Assembly (NCBI RefSeq): GCF_001567585.1 | Contig: NZ_LRQV01000018.1 | Coordinates: 1-64,000, forward strand | DNA: 64,000 bases | Direction of reading: 5' to 3' | From: Micromonospora rosaria | GTDB lineage: Bacteria > Actinomycetota > Actinomycetes > Mycobacteriales > Micromonosporaceae | In this document: positions 1-7,599 of the stretch, piece by piece | Position numbering within the stretch: the stretch's first letter is position 1 | Layout of the letters: each line of letters begins with the position of its first letter | Translations under genes and position numbers: made by a program | Notes under the pieces: model-generated | What the model was told of the DNA's origin: nothing | Database searches by the model: none | What the model saw: the letters and a program-made list of their open reading frames with translations, nothing else

Positions 1-2
1 CC

Positions 3-1277
3 GGGGCCGCCGTCGGCACCGACCTGTGGTCCGGGGCCACGACGGGCGGCGCGCGGCCCGGGGCCGCTACCGAGGGCGCGCTCGTCGTCGACGTCACCGG
101 CGACATCGTCGCGCCCGGGTTCGTCGACACCCACCGGCACGCCTGGCAGGGGCAGTTGCGCCGGATCACGCCGGACGTGGACGACCTCGGCGCCTACCTC
201 GGCACCACCCTGGCCGGGTACGCCCCCGCCTACACCCCCGAGGACATGTACGTCGGCACCCGGCTGGCCGCGCTCACCGCCCTCGACTGCGGCATCACCT
301 GCCTGCTCGACTTCTCGCACAACTCGCGCTCGGCGGCGCACTCCGACGGGGCCGTCCAGGCGTTGCTCGACACCGGAATCCGGGGCGTGCACGCGGCGAT
401 GGGGCCGCACTTCGGCGAGTGGGACCGGCAGTGGCCGGCCGACCTCGCCCGGCTGGTCGACCGGTACGGCGACCATCCGCTGCTGACGGTCCGGCTGGCC
501 GCGCTGGCCACCGACGAGATCGCCGGCCCGGACCTGGCGTACCGGCCGGAGCTGGCCCGGCTCGCCGGGGAGCTGGGGATCGGGGTCAGCGTCGACGCCG
601 TCTTCGGGGCCACGTCGTCGGCGGCGATCCTCGGCTGGGCCCGGGACAACCTGCTCGGACCCGACGTCACCCTGATCCACTGCACCGGGCTGACCGGTGC
701 GGCGTGGCGGGCGATGGCCGACACCGGCACCACGGTCTCCCTGGCCCCCACCTCGGAACCGCAGCTCGGGCTGGAGAACGCGGTGCCCGCCGTGGACGAG
801 GCCCTCGCGGTCGGCATCCGTCCCGGGCTGAGCATCGACGTGGAGGTGGCGCTGGCCAGCGACATGGTCACCCAGATGCGTGCGCTGTACGCCATCCAGC
901 GGATGCGGGCCGTCGAGGCCGGGTACGGCTCCGGCCCGGCGCGCCCCCGGCTGCGCGCCGCCGACGTGCTCGACTTCGCCACCCGGCAGGGGGCCCGGAC
1001 CAACGGGCTGGGCGACGTCACCGGGTCGCTGACCCCGGGCCGGCAGGCCGACCTGCTGGTGGTGGGGGCGGACGAGCTGAACACCATGCCGCTCAACGAC
1101 CCGGTCGGCACGCTCGTGCTGGGCAGCGACGCCCGCAACGTCACCGCCGTGTTCGTCGCCGGCCAGGTCCGCAAGTGGGACGGCCGGGTGCTGGACGTCG
1201 ACCTGGACCGGCTCCGCGCCGACGTCCACCGGTCCCGCGACCGGATCCTGCGCGCCGCCGCGCAACCGGCTGGCTGA
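3..1277 (+). CDS. Amidohydrolase family deaminase/hydrolase (5' partial)
   Basis: The reading frame is open from base 3, so the start lies outside the window. An early GFVDTHRHAWQG stretch (near base 120) is the metal-binding HxH signature of the amidohydrolase superfamily. It is followed by IHCTG (third His) and a SIDVE stretch that could hold the catalytic Asp. The C-terminus, GRQADLLVVG with NDPVGTLVLG, is the small beta-sandwich domain typical of the cytosine-deaminase/TrzA/SAH-deaminase group. By family it would hydrolyse a cyclic amidine or amide, often deaminating a heterocycle, in the cytosol. The substrate cannot be read from sequence. The SLAPTSEPQ segment replaces the HCP-type motif of classical Atz/Trz enzymes, so the specificity may differ. 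Confidence 0.85.
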   Translation, partial: GAAVGTDLWSGATTGGARPGAATEGALVVDVTGDIVAPGFVDTHRHAWQGQLRRITPDVDDLGAYLGTTLAGYAPAYTPEDMYVGTRLAALTALDCGITCLLDFSHNSRSAAHSDGAVQALLDTGIRGVHAAMGPHFGEWDRQWPADLARLVDRYGDHPLLTVRLAALATDEIAGPDLAYRPELARLAGELGIGVSVDAVFGATSSAAILGWARDNLLGPDVTLIHCTGLTGAAWRAMADTGTTVSLAPTSEPQLGLENAVPAVDEALAVGIRPGLSIDVEVALASDMVTQMRALYAIQRMRAVEAGYGSGPARPRLRAADVLDFATRQGARTNGLGDVTGSLTPGRQADLLVVGADELNTMPLNDPVGTLVLGSDARNVTAVFVAGQVRKWDGRVLDVDLDRLRADVHRSRDRILRAAAQPAG

Positions 1278-1425
1278 CGGCGACGGGGTCCGATGGTTGA
1301 CCGGCAGGAGCCGGCCGCCGGTCGTTGTACCAGGTGAAACCGGGTTCCACCCCCACCCGGGGCGGACCCGGTCTCCCATCCGGCGCCGCCGGTCGTGCCG
1401 ACCGGCCGGAAGAAGGGAGGCGGGG

Positions 1426-1695
1426 ATGGCCACACCCACCGTCACCGCCACGTTGCACAAGTCCAGGTACGTCTCCGGCGAACCGATGCTGCTGACCGTG
1501 GTCTACGGCCACCCGGACGGCCAACCGGTGACCGTCACCGTGGTGGTCACCGACGCCGCCGGCCGCAGCAGCGCGCCGGTGAGCGTCACCACCGGCTTCG
1601 AGCCGCTGACCGTCACCGTCACCGACGACTCCGGCCGGGTCTGGAGCCGGCTGTCCGACGACGGGGCCACCGCCGTCCACCAGGCGGTGGCCTGA
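1426..1695 (+). CDS. Small hypothetical protein, beta-rich (Ig-like)
   Basis: This encodes 89 residues. ATG 1426 is preceded by GGGAGG at 1415-1420, which favours it over the in-frame upstream codon at 1297. The protein is dominated by Thr/Val alternation (PVTVTVVVTDAAG) like an Ig-like or fibronectin-like beta sandwich. No catalytic motif is seen. Its stop codon overlaps the next start (TGATG at 1693-1697), so the two genes are probably translationally coupled. The Thr/Val-rich start of the next protein resembles this one, suggesting a shared beta-domain origin. The function is unknown; a surface or phage-tail-like accessory role is only a guess. Confidence 0.6.
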   Translation: MATPTVTATLHKSRYVSGEPMLLTVVYGHPDGQPVTVTVVVTDAAGRSSAPVSVTTGFEPLTVTVTDDSGRVWSRLSDDGATAVHQAVA

Positions 1696-2732
1696 TGCCC
1701 CGGGTCACCGTGGCGGTGCGCGACAGCGCCGGGCGGACCGCCACCGCCCACGTCGACTACGCCGTCCTCGCCCCGGTGCTCGGCGGCTACTACCTCTCCG
1801 GCAACGCCGACCCCACCGCCGACCTCGCGGGGAGCAACATCCGCTCGCTGACCCAGTACCGCAGCCTCGCCGACGGGTACGTCTTCCCCGGCTGGCAGAA
1901 GCCCTGGCTGGTCACGCTGGGCCGGCAGGGCGTCCGGCTCAACATGGTGCTGGAGCTGAAGCACTACGGCGCCCCGGACGCCGGGCCGCAGACCGTCACC
2001 GTGGACGGGGCCACCTACCCGGTGCCGGCCCCGAACATGACCATCCAGCAGCGGCCGGGCACCACCTGGCCGAGGGCGTACGGGTACGGTCAGGTCCTCG
2101 CCGGCCAGTGTGACGGCCTGCTGGCCCGCGCGCTGTCCCAGTACCGGACCCTGGGTTTCGGGGTGAACCTCCAACTCGCCTCGGAGCTGGACACCGACCA
2201 CGAGTTCGGCACGACGGAGGGCGGGGTCGGGTACACCTGGGCGCAGGCCGACGCCCGCGCGGTGAGCGCGATGCGCTACGTCGTGGACTGGTTCCGGGCC
2301 CGGCACCTGCCGGCCGGGACGACCTTCTCGCTCGGCGTCGGGGGCTGGGACCGCACCGCGTACCGGCGGCTGCACCCGGAGTCGCTGATGAGCCGGCTCG
2401 ACTTCCTCCAGTGGAACGCCTACGCCACCGACCCCGCGCACACCGCCCTGGCCCGGTTCCGCCGTACCAAGGACTGGGTGGTGGCCGACCTGGGGCCGGT
2501 GGCCCGGTCCCGGCCCGCCCTGATCGCCGAGTGGGGCGTCCGGGCGGCGGAGATTCCCGACCAGGCCGCCTGGATCGCCACCGTCCCGGCCGCCGTCGCC
2601 CAGCTCAACGCGGAGGGCGGCCCGCAGATCGTCCGGACCAACTACTTCAACTCCGGCTGGGGCACACTCACCCCGACGTCGACCGGCCTGGCCGCACTGC
2701 GCGCCGCCTACCTCCGCCCTCCGTACGCCTGA
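1695..2732 (+). CDS. TIM-barrel glycoside-hydrolase-like protein
   Basis: This encodes 345 residues starting at ATG 1695, one base overlapping the upstream stop. A short beta-rich N-terminus (about residues 1-30) is followed by a region that reads as a (beta/alpha)8 barrel: LNMVLELKHYG, FGVNLQLASELD, FSLGVGGWDR, MSRLDFLQWNAYA, then ALIAEWGVR. The Glu in IAEWG sits where the catalytic nucleophile of clan-A glycosidases usually sits, and the Glu of ASELD could be the acid/base. There is no signal peptide, so it is either cytosolic or exported by another route; similar proteins occur as phage-tail-associated cargo. The exact GH family is not assignable by eye. Confidence 0.7.
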   Translation: MPRVTVAVRDSAGRTATAHVDYAVLAPVLGGYYLSGNADPTADLAGSNIRSLTQYRSLADGYVFPGWQKPWLVTLGRQGVRLNMVLELKHYGAPDAGPQTVTVDGATYPVPAPNMTIQQRPGTTWPRAYGYGQVLAGQCDGLLARALSQYRTLGFGVNLQLASELDTDHEFGTTEGGVGYTWAQADARAVSAMRYVVDWFRARHLPAGTTFSLGVGGWDRTAYRRLHPESLMSRLDFLQWNAYATDPAHTALARFRRTKDWVVADLGPVARSRPALIAEWGVRAAEIPDQAAWIATVPAAVAQLNAEGGPQIVRTNYFNSGWGTLTPTSTGLAALRAAYLRPPYA

Positions 2733-2745
2733 CCCGCCCGCTGAG

Positions 2746-2830
2746 AAGGAAGGGCCCCTTATTAACAGCCCGAGGGTGAGAGGGGTGACCTTCTCTACCG
2801 TAGGCGTTAACAAGGGGCCCTTCCTTACAC
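2746..2830. repeat. GGAAGGGCCCC palindromic element, copy 1 (expanded centre)
   Basis: The left arm (2746-2766) and right arm (2806-2830) are inverted copies of an AAGGAAGGGCCCCTT-TTAAC sequence. The centre here is longer than in the other copies and carries a second GACCTTCTCTACCG half. It lies between the convergent glycosidase-like and amylase genes and could terminate both. The right edge GGTGTAAGG is duplicated (2826-2831 and about 2838-2844 on the minus strand) just before the amylase stop. Confidence 0.85.
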
Positions 2831-2844
2831 CTGAGCCTTACACC

Positions 2845-4725
2845 TCAGCGCCAGGTGCCGGTGATGGTGCCGCCGGCGGTGGAGACCCGGTTCGCGCCGT
2901 TCTCCCAGACGGTCTGGCCGTTGCCGATCTTCACGAGCTTCCACTCGAACGAGGTGCCGGCCGGCAGGTCCACCGTGCCGGTCCAGCTCGGGTAGGTGCT
3001 GGTGCCGGTGCTGAGCTTGACGCCGCTGCCCGGGTTCCAGTTGCCGAGCTGCGGGATCGAGCCGACCACGTAGACCTCCTGGCCCCAGGTGGTGGTGGCG
3101 GTCACCGTGAAGCGGGTGGCGCCGGCCGGGACGGTCGGGGTGGGGGTGGCCGTCGGGGTCGCCGTGGGGGTCGGCGTCGGCGTGGCGGTGGGGGTCGGCG
3201 TCGTGCCGTCGGTACGGGCGTTGACGTGCAGCGCCACGCCCCGGTCGGCGGGGATGCTGGTGGTGAAGCTGCCGCCGGTGACCGTGATCGTGCCGCCGGT
3301 GCAGGCCTTCGTGCCGGGGTTGAAGGTGCCCCGGGCGACGTTGCAGTACGTGCCGTTGGGCAGGTTGGTGCTGAACGACCGGCTCCACGCGCTGCCGGTG
3401 GCGTTGAAGGCCGCGTACCCCCGGTTGCCCCGGGCGAAGGCGAGCCGGCCGTTGCCGTCGGTGACCTGGTTGCTGATGCCGGTGCCGGCGACCGCGTTGC
3501 GGAAGCTGGGCATCCCGGCGACCTGCTCGTTGCGGTGCTCGCAGATCCACTCGGAGCTGGCGCAGTTGGTGGCGTTGGTGGTGCCGTTGCCGCTGCTCGG
3601 CGGCCCCTGCCCGTGCACCGACCCGAAGGCGTAGCTGGACATCAACTGCGGCCGGCCGTACGGGTGGGCCATCATGAACGAGTCGGCCAGGTAGTACCGG
3701 GCCCCGCTCTTGTAGGTCAGCGTGGGGTTCTCGCGCTGGGTGTCGTGGTTGTCGATGAACACGACCGCCTGGCTGGCGGTGAGCCCGCCGTAGTTCGGCA
3801 TGTTCCCGAGCTGGGCGATGTTGCCGTCGCGGAACGCCGAGGCGACCGAGCGCTGGTAGTCGAAGTTGGTCACCCCGCCGTACGGGGCGTAGGCGGTGTA
3901 GGGGATGGTGCCGTCGCCGTACACCTCGTGGAACAGGTCCGGCTTGCCGCCGAAGACCGGGACGTCCTTGAGCCGGCTGATGATGTCGGCCAGGTGCGAC
4001 TCCTGCACGTGCTTGGCCGCGTCCACCCGGAACCCGGCGACGCCGAGGTCGATCACCGAGTTCATGTACTTGGCGACCTTGCGGCGGACCTCCGGGTCGG
4101 CGGTGTTCAGGTCGGCCAGGGCGAGCAGTTCGCAGTCCTGCACCTCGGCCTTGTTGCCCCAGTTGCTGATGGTGCGGTAGCAGGGGCCGAAGTCGGCGTA
4201 CCGGTAGCTGTCCCCGGAGCCGTCGTTGAACAGGTTGGGGTACTCGTACTTGCTGTAGACGGTGCCCGCGCTGCCCGGACCGCTGCCCACCGAGCCGGTG
4301 CCGGTCATGTGGTTGAGCACCATGTCCACGTAGATCTTGACGCCCTGGTCCCGGCACCGCTGGACCATGTCGACGAACTCGGCCTTCGTGCCGCGCCGGG
4401 TCTGGTCCACCCGGTACGACACCGGCTGGTAGTCCTGCCACCACGGGTAGGTGGCGCCCTCCGCGGTGGGCAGCACCACGTGCTCCTGCGGCGGGGAGAC
4501 CTGCACGCCGCCCCAGCCGTTGGGGCCGAGGGTGGTCTCGCACTCCTGCGCCACCGAACTCCAGCGCCACTGGAACAGGTGCACGATCGAGTCGCCGTTG
4601 GCCTGGGTGGCGGCGGTCTGCGCGACGGCCGGCGGTCCGGCGGTGAGGGCGGTCAGGGTGGCCGCCACCATCGTGGCGGCCAGGGCGGCGGCCGGTACGG
4701 CGACCTTCGGTCGGGGAAGTCTCAT
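2845..4725 (-). CDS. Secreted GH13 alpha-amylase with C-terminal CBM20
   Basis: This encodes 626 residues. ATG 4725 follows GAGGAG at a proper distance and begins a Sec signal peptide (residues 1 to about 35, ending AVA-QT). The catalytic barrel shows all GH13 regions: VDMVLNH (133-139), GFRVDAAKH (231-239, nucleophile Asp235), FHEVYG (acid/base Glu267) and FIDNHD (323-328, transition-state Asp328). After a Thr-Pro linker (about 495-530) comes a CBM20 starch-binding domain containing WGQEVYVVGSIPQLGNW. By family it is an extracellular endo-alpha-1,4-glucanase for starch, closest to Streptomyces-type amylases. Putative operators lie upstream (4779-4904), and the divergent LLM gene shares the 246-bp intergenic region. 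Confidence 0.96.
   Translation of the reverse strand: MRLPRPKVAVPAAALAATMVAATLTALTAGPPAVAQTAATQANGDSIVHLFQWRWSSVAQECETTLGPNGWGGVQVSPPQEHVVLPTAEGATYPWWQDYQPVSYRVDQTRRGTKAEFVDMVQRCRDQGVKIYVDMVLNHMTGTGSVGSGPGSAGTVYSKYEYPNLFNDGSGDSYRYADFGPCYRTISNWGNKAEVQDCELLALADLNTADPEVRRKVAKYMNSVIDLGVAGFRVDAAKHVQESHLADIISRLKDVPVFGGKPDLFHEVYGDGTIPYTAYAPYGGVTNFDYQRSVASAFRDGNIAQLGNMPNYGGLTASQAVVFIDNHDTQRENPTLTYKSGARYYLADSFMMAHPYGRPQLMSSYAFGSVHGQGPPSSGNGTTNATNCASSEWICEHRNEQVAGMPSFRNAVAGTGISNQVTDGNGRLAFARGNRGYAAFNATGSAWSRSFSTNLPNGTYCNVARGTFNPGTKACTGGTITVTGGSFTTSIPADRGVALHVNARTDGTTPTPTATPTPTPTATPTATPTPTVPAGATRFTVTATTTWGQEVYVVGSIPQLGNWNPGSGVKLSTGTSTYPSWTGTVDLPAGTSFEWKLVKIGNGQTVWENGANRVSTAGGTITGTWR
3123..3213 (-). repeat. 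Thr-Pro/Thr-Ala linker microrepeat in the amylase gene
   Basis: Degenerate short units on the plus strand (GTCGGGGTGGGGGT-like) encode the PTPTATPTPTPT linker separating the catalytic region from CBM20. Such tracts can change length by slippage; the frame here is intact. Confidence 0.7.
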
Positions 4726-4778
4726 CCACACTCCTCGGGGGACGGAGGGATGCCGCGGACAGGCAACGGCAAGGTTTC

Positions 4779-4793
4779 CTGCAAGTTGCGCAA
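4779..4793. promoter_or_regulatory. Candidate maltose-regulator (LacI-type) operator, amylase-proximal
   Basis: CTGCAAG (4779-4785) runs directly into the perfect palindrome TTGCGCAA (4786-4793), and another AAGTTGCG follows. CTGCAAG-type sites upstream of actinomycete amylase genes are known targets of the MalR/Reg1 LacI-family repressor. Assignment here rests on motif similarity only. Confidence 0.5.
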
Positions 4794-4887
4794 GAAGTTG
4801 CGGGTTGCCGAGACCGTAACAGTGATGCGGGTGATTGTGAACTACGGATTTCCGAGTAACCGCCTGATGGCATCGCTGTTGCCAGGG

Positions 4888-4904
4888 CTGCAAGCTCCTG
4901 CAAG
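4888..4904. promoter_or_regulatory. Candidate maltose-regulator operator, direct repeat of CTGCAAG
   Basis: CTGCAAG occurs at 4888-4894 and again at 4898-4904, exactly 10 bp (one helical turn) apart, followed by ACTTTGCG. It lies upstream of the amylase and 68 bp before the LLM gene, so it could act on either promoter. Confidence 0.5.
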
Positions 4905-4959
4905 ACTTTGCGAATGCCGTCTTCCCGGGTGTCCGGAGGCGCGGTCGCGCGCGTCTCCC

Positions 4960-4965
4960 TATGCT
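4960..4965 (+). promoter_or_regulatory. -10 element TATGCT of a probably leaderless promoter
   Basis: TATGCT matches the actinobacterial TANNNT -10. It ends 6 nt before ATG 4972, which puts the expected transcription start at or next to the start codon. No Shine-Dalgarno sequence is present in those 6 nt. Confidence 0.55.
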
Positions 4966-4971
4966 CGGCTC

Positions 4972-5901
4972 ATGGAACTGCGGATCTTCACCGAGCCCCA
5001 GCAGGGCGCCAGCTACGACCAGTTGCTCGCCGTGGCCCGCTGCGCCGAGGACGCCGGGTACGGCGCGTTCTTCCGTTCCGACCACTACCTGAAGATGGGC
5101 TCCGTCAGCGGGGACCCCGGGCCCACCGACGCCTGGATCACCCTGGCCGGCCTGGCCCGCGACACCAGCCGCATCCGGCTCGGCACCCTGATGACCGCGG
5201 CCACCTTCCGGCTGCCCGGCCCGCTCGCCATCGCCGTCGCCCAGGTCGACGCGATGAGCGGCGGCCGGGTCGAGCTGGGCATCGGCACCGGCTGGTACGC
5301 CGAGGAGCACACCGCGTACGGGATCCCTTTTCCGCCCCTCGCGGAACGCTTCGACCGGCTGGAGGAGCAGCTCGCGGTCATCACCGGGCTCTGGACCACC
5401 CCCGCCGGGCAGACCTTCGACCACGCCGGCCGGTACTACCCGGTGACCGCCTCACCCGCGCTGCCCAAGCCGGTGCAGCGGCCCCGCCCGCCGATCCTGC
5501 TCGGCGGCATGGGCCCGAAGCGGACCCCGCGCCTGGCCGCCCGGTACGCCGACGAGTTCAACCTGCCCTTCGTCTCCGTCGAGGACACCGTCGCCCAGTT
5601 CGGCCGGGTCCGCGCCGCCTGCGCCGCGATCGGCCGCGACGCCAAGGAGCTGACCTGGTCCAACGCGCTGGTGGTCTGCTGTGGGCGGACCGAGGAGGAG
5701 ATCGCCCGGCGGGCCGCCGCCATCGGCCGGGAGCCGGCCGAACTGCGCGCCAACGGCCTCGCCGGCACCCCCGCCGAGATCGTCGAGCGGATCGGCCGGT
5801 ACGCCGAGGCCGGCAGCCAGCGGATCTACCTTCAGATCCTCGACCTGGCCGACCTGGACCACCTCGAACTCGTCGCCGCCGAGGTCCTGCCCCAGGTGTA
5901 A
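4972..5901 (+). CDS. LLM-class F420-dependent oxidoreductase
   Basis: This encodes 309 residues. The start at 4972 is supported by the leaderless -10 at 4960. The N-terminus MELRIFTEPQQG, the RSDHYL stretch (about residues 35-40), LGTLMTAATFR and GRVELGIGTGWYAEEH are hallmarks of luciferase-like monooxygenase-fold enzymes that use coenzyme F420. PRPPILLGGMGPKRT marks the later cofactor-binding segment. By family it transfers a hydride between F420H2 and an unknown organic substrate in the cytosol. The stop TAA (5899-5901) is part of a palindromic repeat element, so the last codon and stop are effectively supplied by that element. Confidence 0.92.
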   Translation: MELRIFTEPQQGASYDQLLAVARCAEDAGYGAFFRSDHYLKMGSVSGDPGPTDAWITLAGLARDTSRIRLGTLMTAATFRLPGPLAIAVAQVDAMSGGRVELGIGTGWYAEEHTAYGIPFPPLAERFDRLEEQLAVITGLWTTPAGQTFDHAGRYYPVTASPALPKPVQRPRPPILLGGMGPKRTPRLAARYADEFNLPFVSVEDTVAQFGRVRAACAAIGRDAKELTWSNALVVCCGRTEEEIARRAAAIGREPAELRANGLAGTPAEIVERIGRYAEAGSQRIYLQILDLADLDHLELVAAEVLPQV

Positions 5902-5952
5902 GGAAGGGCCCCCTGTTAACGCATTCTGTAGAGGAAGGGCCCCTTCCTAACC
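5895..5952. repeat. GGAAGGGCCCC palindromic element, copy 2
   Basis: Runs from GGTGTAAGGAAGGG to CCTTCCTAACC, with the conserved centre GTTAACGCATTCTGTAGAG. It supplies the TAA stop of the LLM gene on the plus strand and the TAG stop of the proline-rich gene on the minus strand. It sits in a convergent junction of only 45 bp and is probably a bidirectional terminator. Confidence 0.9.
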
Positions 5953-6189
5953 ACCCGGCCGGGCCGCCCCGGCGCGCGGCGGCGGGCCGGGTGGCCCCGG
6001 CGGGGGAGTGGGGGAGGGCGCGGGTACCGGCGCCGGAGGCGGTCCCGGCACGGGCGCGGGCTCGGTGTCGTCCCGGTACGCCGGCCCGGGTGGCGCGCTC
6101 GACGGCAGCGGGCCGATCCCGGTCGGGTCGATCTCCTCTTCGGACGGGTGGACGTCGCCCCGCAGGGTGGGGTCGCGGTAACTGCTCAT
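5947..6189 (-). CDS. Small proline-rich hypothetical protein
   Basis: This encodes 80 residues starting MSSYRDPTLRGD. The first half is acidic (HPSEEEIDPTG) and the second half is almost entirely Pro, Ala and Gly, so it is intrinsically disordered. A GGGGAA stretch precedes the ATG. Its stop codon falls inside repeat copy 2. It is transcribed divergently from the flavoprotein gene. I do not recognise the family. The coding call rests on start, RBS-like site and composition, and it could be a spurious frame in GC-rich DNA. Confidence 0.5.
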   Translation of the reverse strand: MSSYRDPTLRGDVHPSEEEIDPTGIGPLPSSAPPGPAYRDDTEPAPVPGPPPAPVPAPSPTPPPGPPGPPPRAGAARPGG

Positions 6190-6242
6190 CGTCGTACTGT
6201 TCCCCGTTCCCGCGCGGGCAACCGTGGCCGGCCGGCGGCCGG

Positions 6243-6248
6243 TATCGT
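6243..6248 (+). promoter_or_regulatory. -10 element TATCGT, probably leaderless
   Basis: TATCGT fits TANNNT and ends 7 nt before ATG 6256, with no separate ribosome-binding site. This supports 6256 over the upstream in-frame ATG at 6148. Confidence 0.5.
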
Positions 6249-6255
6249 CGCCGGG

Positions 6256-7563
6256 ATGGCGACGACTCCCCCGGAGCAGACCCCACCGGACGTCACCGCG
6301 GCGCAGGACGGCCGGTCCGACGGCGTACCGCGACGCAACTGGGCGGGCAACGTCCGCTACACCGCCCGGCGGTACCATCGCCCGACCTCGCTCGACGAGC
6401 TGCGCCGCCTGGTCGCCGGCAGCACCCGGCTGCGCGCGGTCGGCAGCGGACACTCGTTCAACACCCTCGGCGACACCGCCGGGGACCTGGTCACCCTGGC
6501 CGGCCTGCCGCCGACGCTCCGGCTGGACCCCGAGCGACGTACCGTCACCGTGGCCGCCGCGCTGCGCTACGGCGACGTGGCGACCAGCCTGCACGCGCAG
6601 GGGTACGCGCTGGCGAACCTCGCCTCGCTGCCGCACATCTCGGTCGCCGGGGCGGTCGCCACCGGTACCCACGGCTCCGGCCCGGCCAACGGCAACCTGG
6701 CCACCGCCGTGACCGGGCTGGAGCTGGTCACCGACGACGGGGACCTGCTGCGGATGGACCGGCACACCGGCGGCGACGAGTTCGCCGGCATGGTGGTCGG
6801 CCTCGGCGCGCTCGGCGTGGTCACCGAGGTCACCCTGGACGTGGTGCCCACCTTCGAGGTGCGCCAGTACGTCCACCACGACCTGCCCCGGGACGCGCTC
6901 GACGCGGCGCTGTCGGCGGCGTACAGCGTCAGCGCGTTCACCGACTGGCGCTCGCCGCGCTTCGGCCAGGTGTGGCGCAAGCAGCTCGCGGCGCAGCCGG
7001 CGCCCCCGCCGGACTGGCTGGGCACGACGGCGGCCGACGGCCCCCGGCATCCGGTGCCGGGGATGCCGGCGGAGAACTGCACGGCGCAGCTCGGCGAGCC
7101 GGGCCCGTGGCACGAGCGGCTGCCCCACTTCCGGCTCGGCTTCACCCCGAGCAACGGCGACGAACTCCAGTCGGAGTACCACCTGCCCCGCGCGGCGGCG
7201 GCCGGGGCGCTGGCCGCGCTGGACCCGGTCGCCGACCGGATCGCCGCCGTGCTCCAGGTCTGCGAGCTGCGGACGGTCGCGGCGGACGAGCTCTGGCTCA
7301 GCCCCAACCACGGCCGGGACAGCGTCGCGGTGCACTTCACCTGGATCGGTGACCCGGTCGCGGTGGCCCCGGTGGTGGCCGAGGTGGAACGCCGGCTCGC
7401 CCCGTTCGGGCCGCGCCCGCACTGGGGGAAGGTCTTCCGCCTTGATCCCGCCTCGATCGCCGCGACCTACCCGCGCTGGGGCGACTTCGCCGCCCTGCTG
7501 GCCCGGCTCGACCCCACCGGCACCTTCCGTACCGACCTCCTGGACCACCTCTTCCCCCGCTGA
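6256..7563 (+). CDS. FAD-linked alditol oxidase-like protein
   Basis: This encodes 435 residues. The N-terminal PCMH-type FAD domain contains RAVGSGHSFN, whose His is the residue covalently bound to FAD in Streptomyces alditol (xylitol/sorbitol) oxidase. ISVAGAVATGTHGSG is the second FAD-binding signature. The C-terminal half contains LQVCELRTVAADELWLSP and HFTW, matching the D-arabinono-lactone/alditol oxidase substrate domain. By family it oxidises the terminal hydroxyl of a polyol with O2, giving an aldose and H2O2. The length fits AldO (about 420 residues). The predicted protein lacks a signal peptide. Monocistronic, convergent with the protease gene. Confidence 0.88.
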   Translation: MATTPPEQTPPDVTAAQDGRSDGVPRRNWAGNVRYTARRYHRPTSLDELRRLVAGSTRLRAVGSGHSFNTLGDTAGDLVTLAGLPPTLRLDPERRTVTVAAALRYGDVATSLHAQGYALANLASLPHISVAGAVATGTHGSGPANGNLATAVTGLELVTDDGDLLRMDRHTGGDEFAGMVVGLGALGVVTEVTLDVVPTFEVRQYVHHDLPRDALDAALSAAYSVSAFTDWRSPRFGQVWRKQLAAQPAPPPDWLGTTAADGPRHPVPGMPAENCTAQLGEPGPWHERLPHFRLGFTPSNGDELQSEYHLPRAAAAGALAALDPVADRIAAVLQVCELRTVAADELWLSPNHGRDSVAVHFTWIGDPVAVAPVVAEVERRLAPFGPRPHWGKVFRLDPASIAATYPRWGDFAALLARLDPTGTFRTDLLDHLFPR

Positions 7564-7599
7564 GCCCGCCCGGTGGGGAGCAGGGGTGGTCGGCCGGGC

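Noticed and set aside
2776-4900. Long plus-strand frame opposite the amylase, continuous with the LLM gene
   Set aside because: Composition is Val/Ala/Gly/Arg shadow sequence; the amylase motifs are on the other strand, and the LLM start is fixed by its own -10 and conserved N-terminus.
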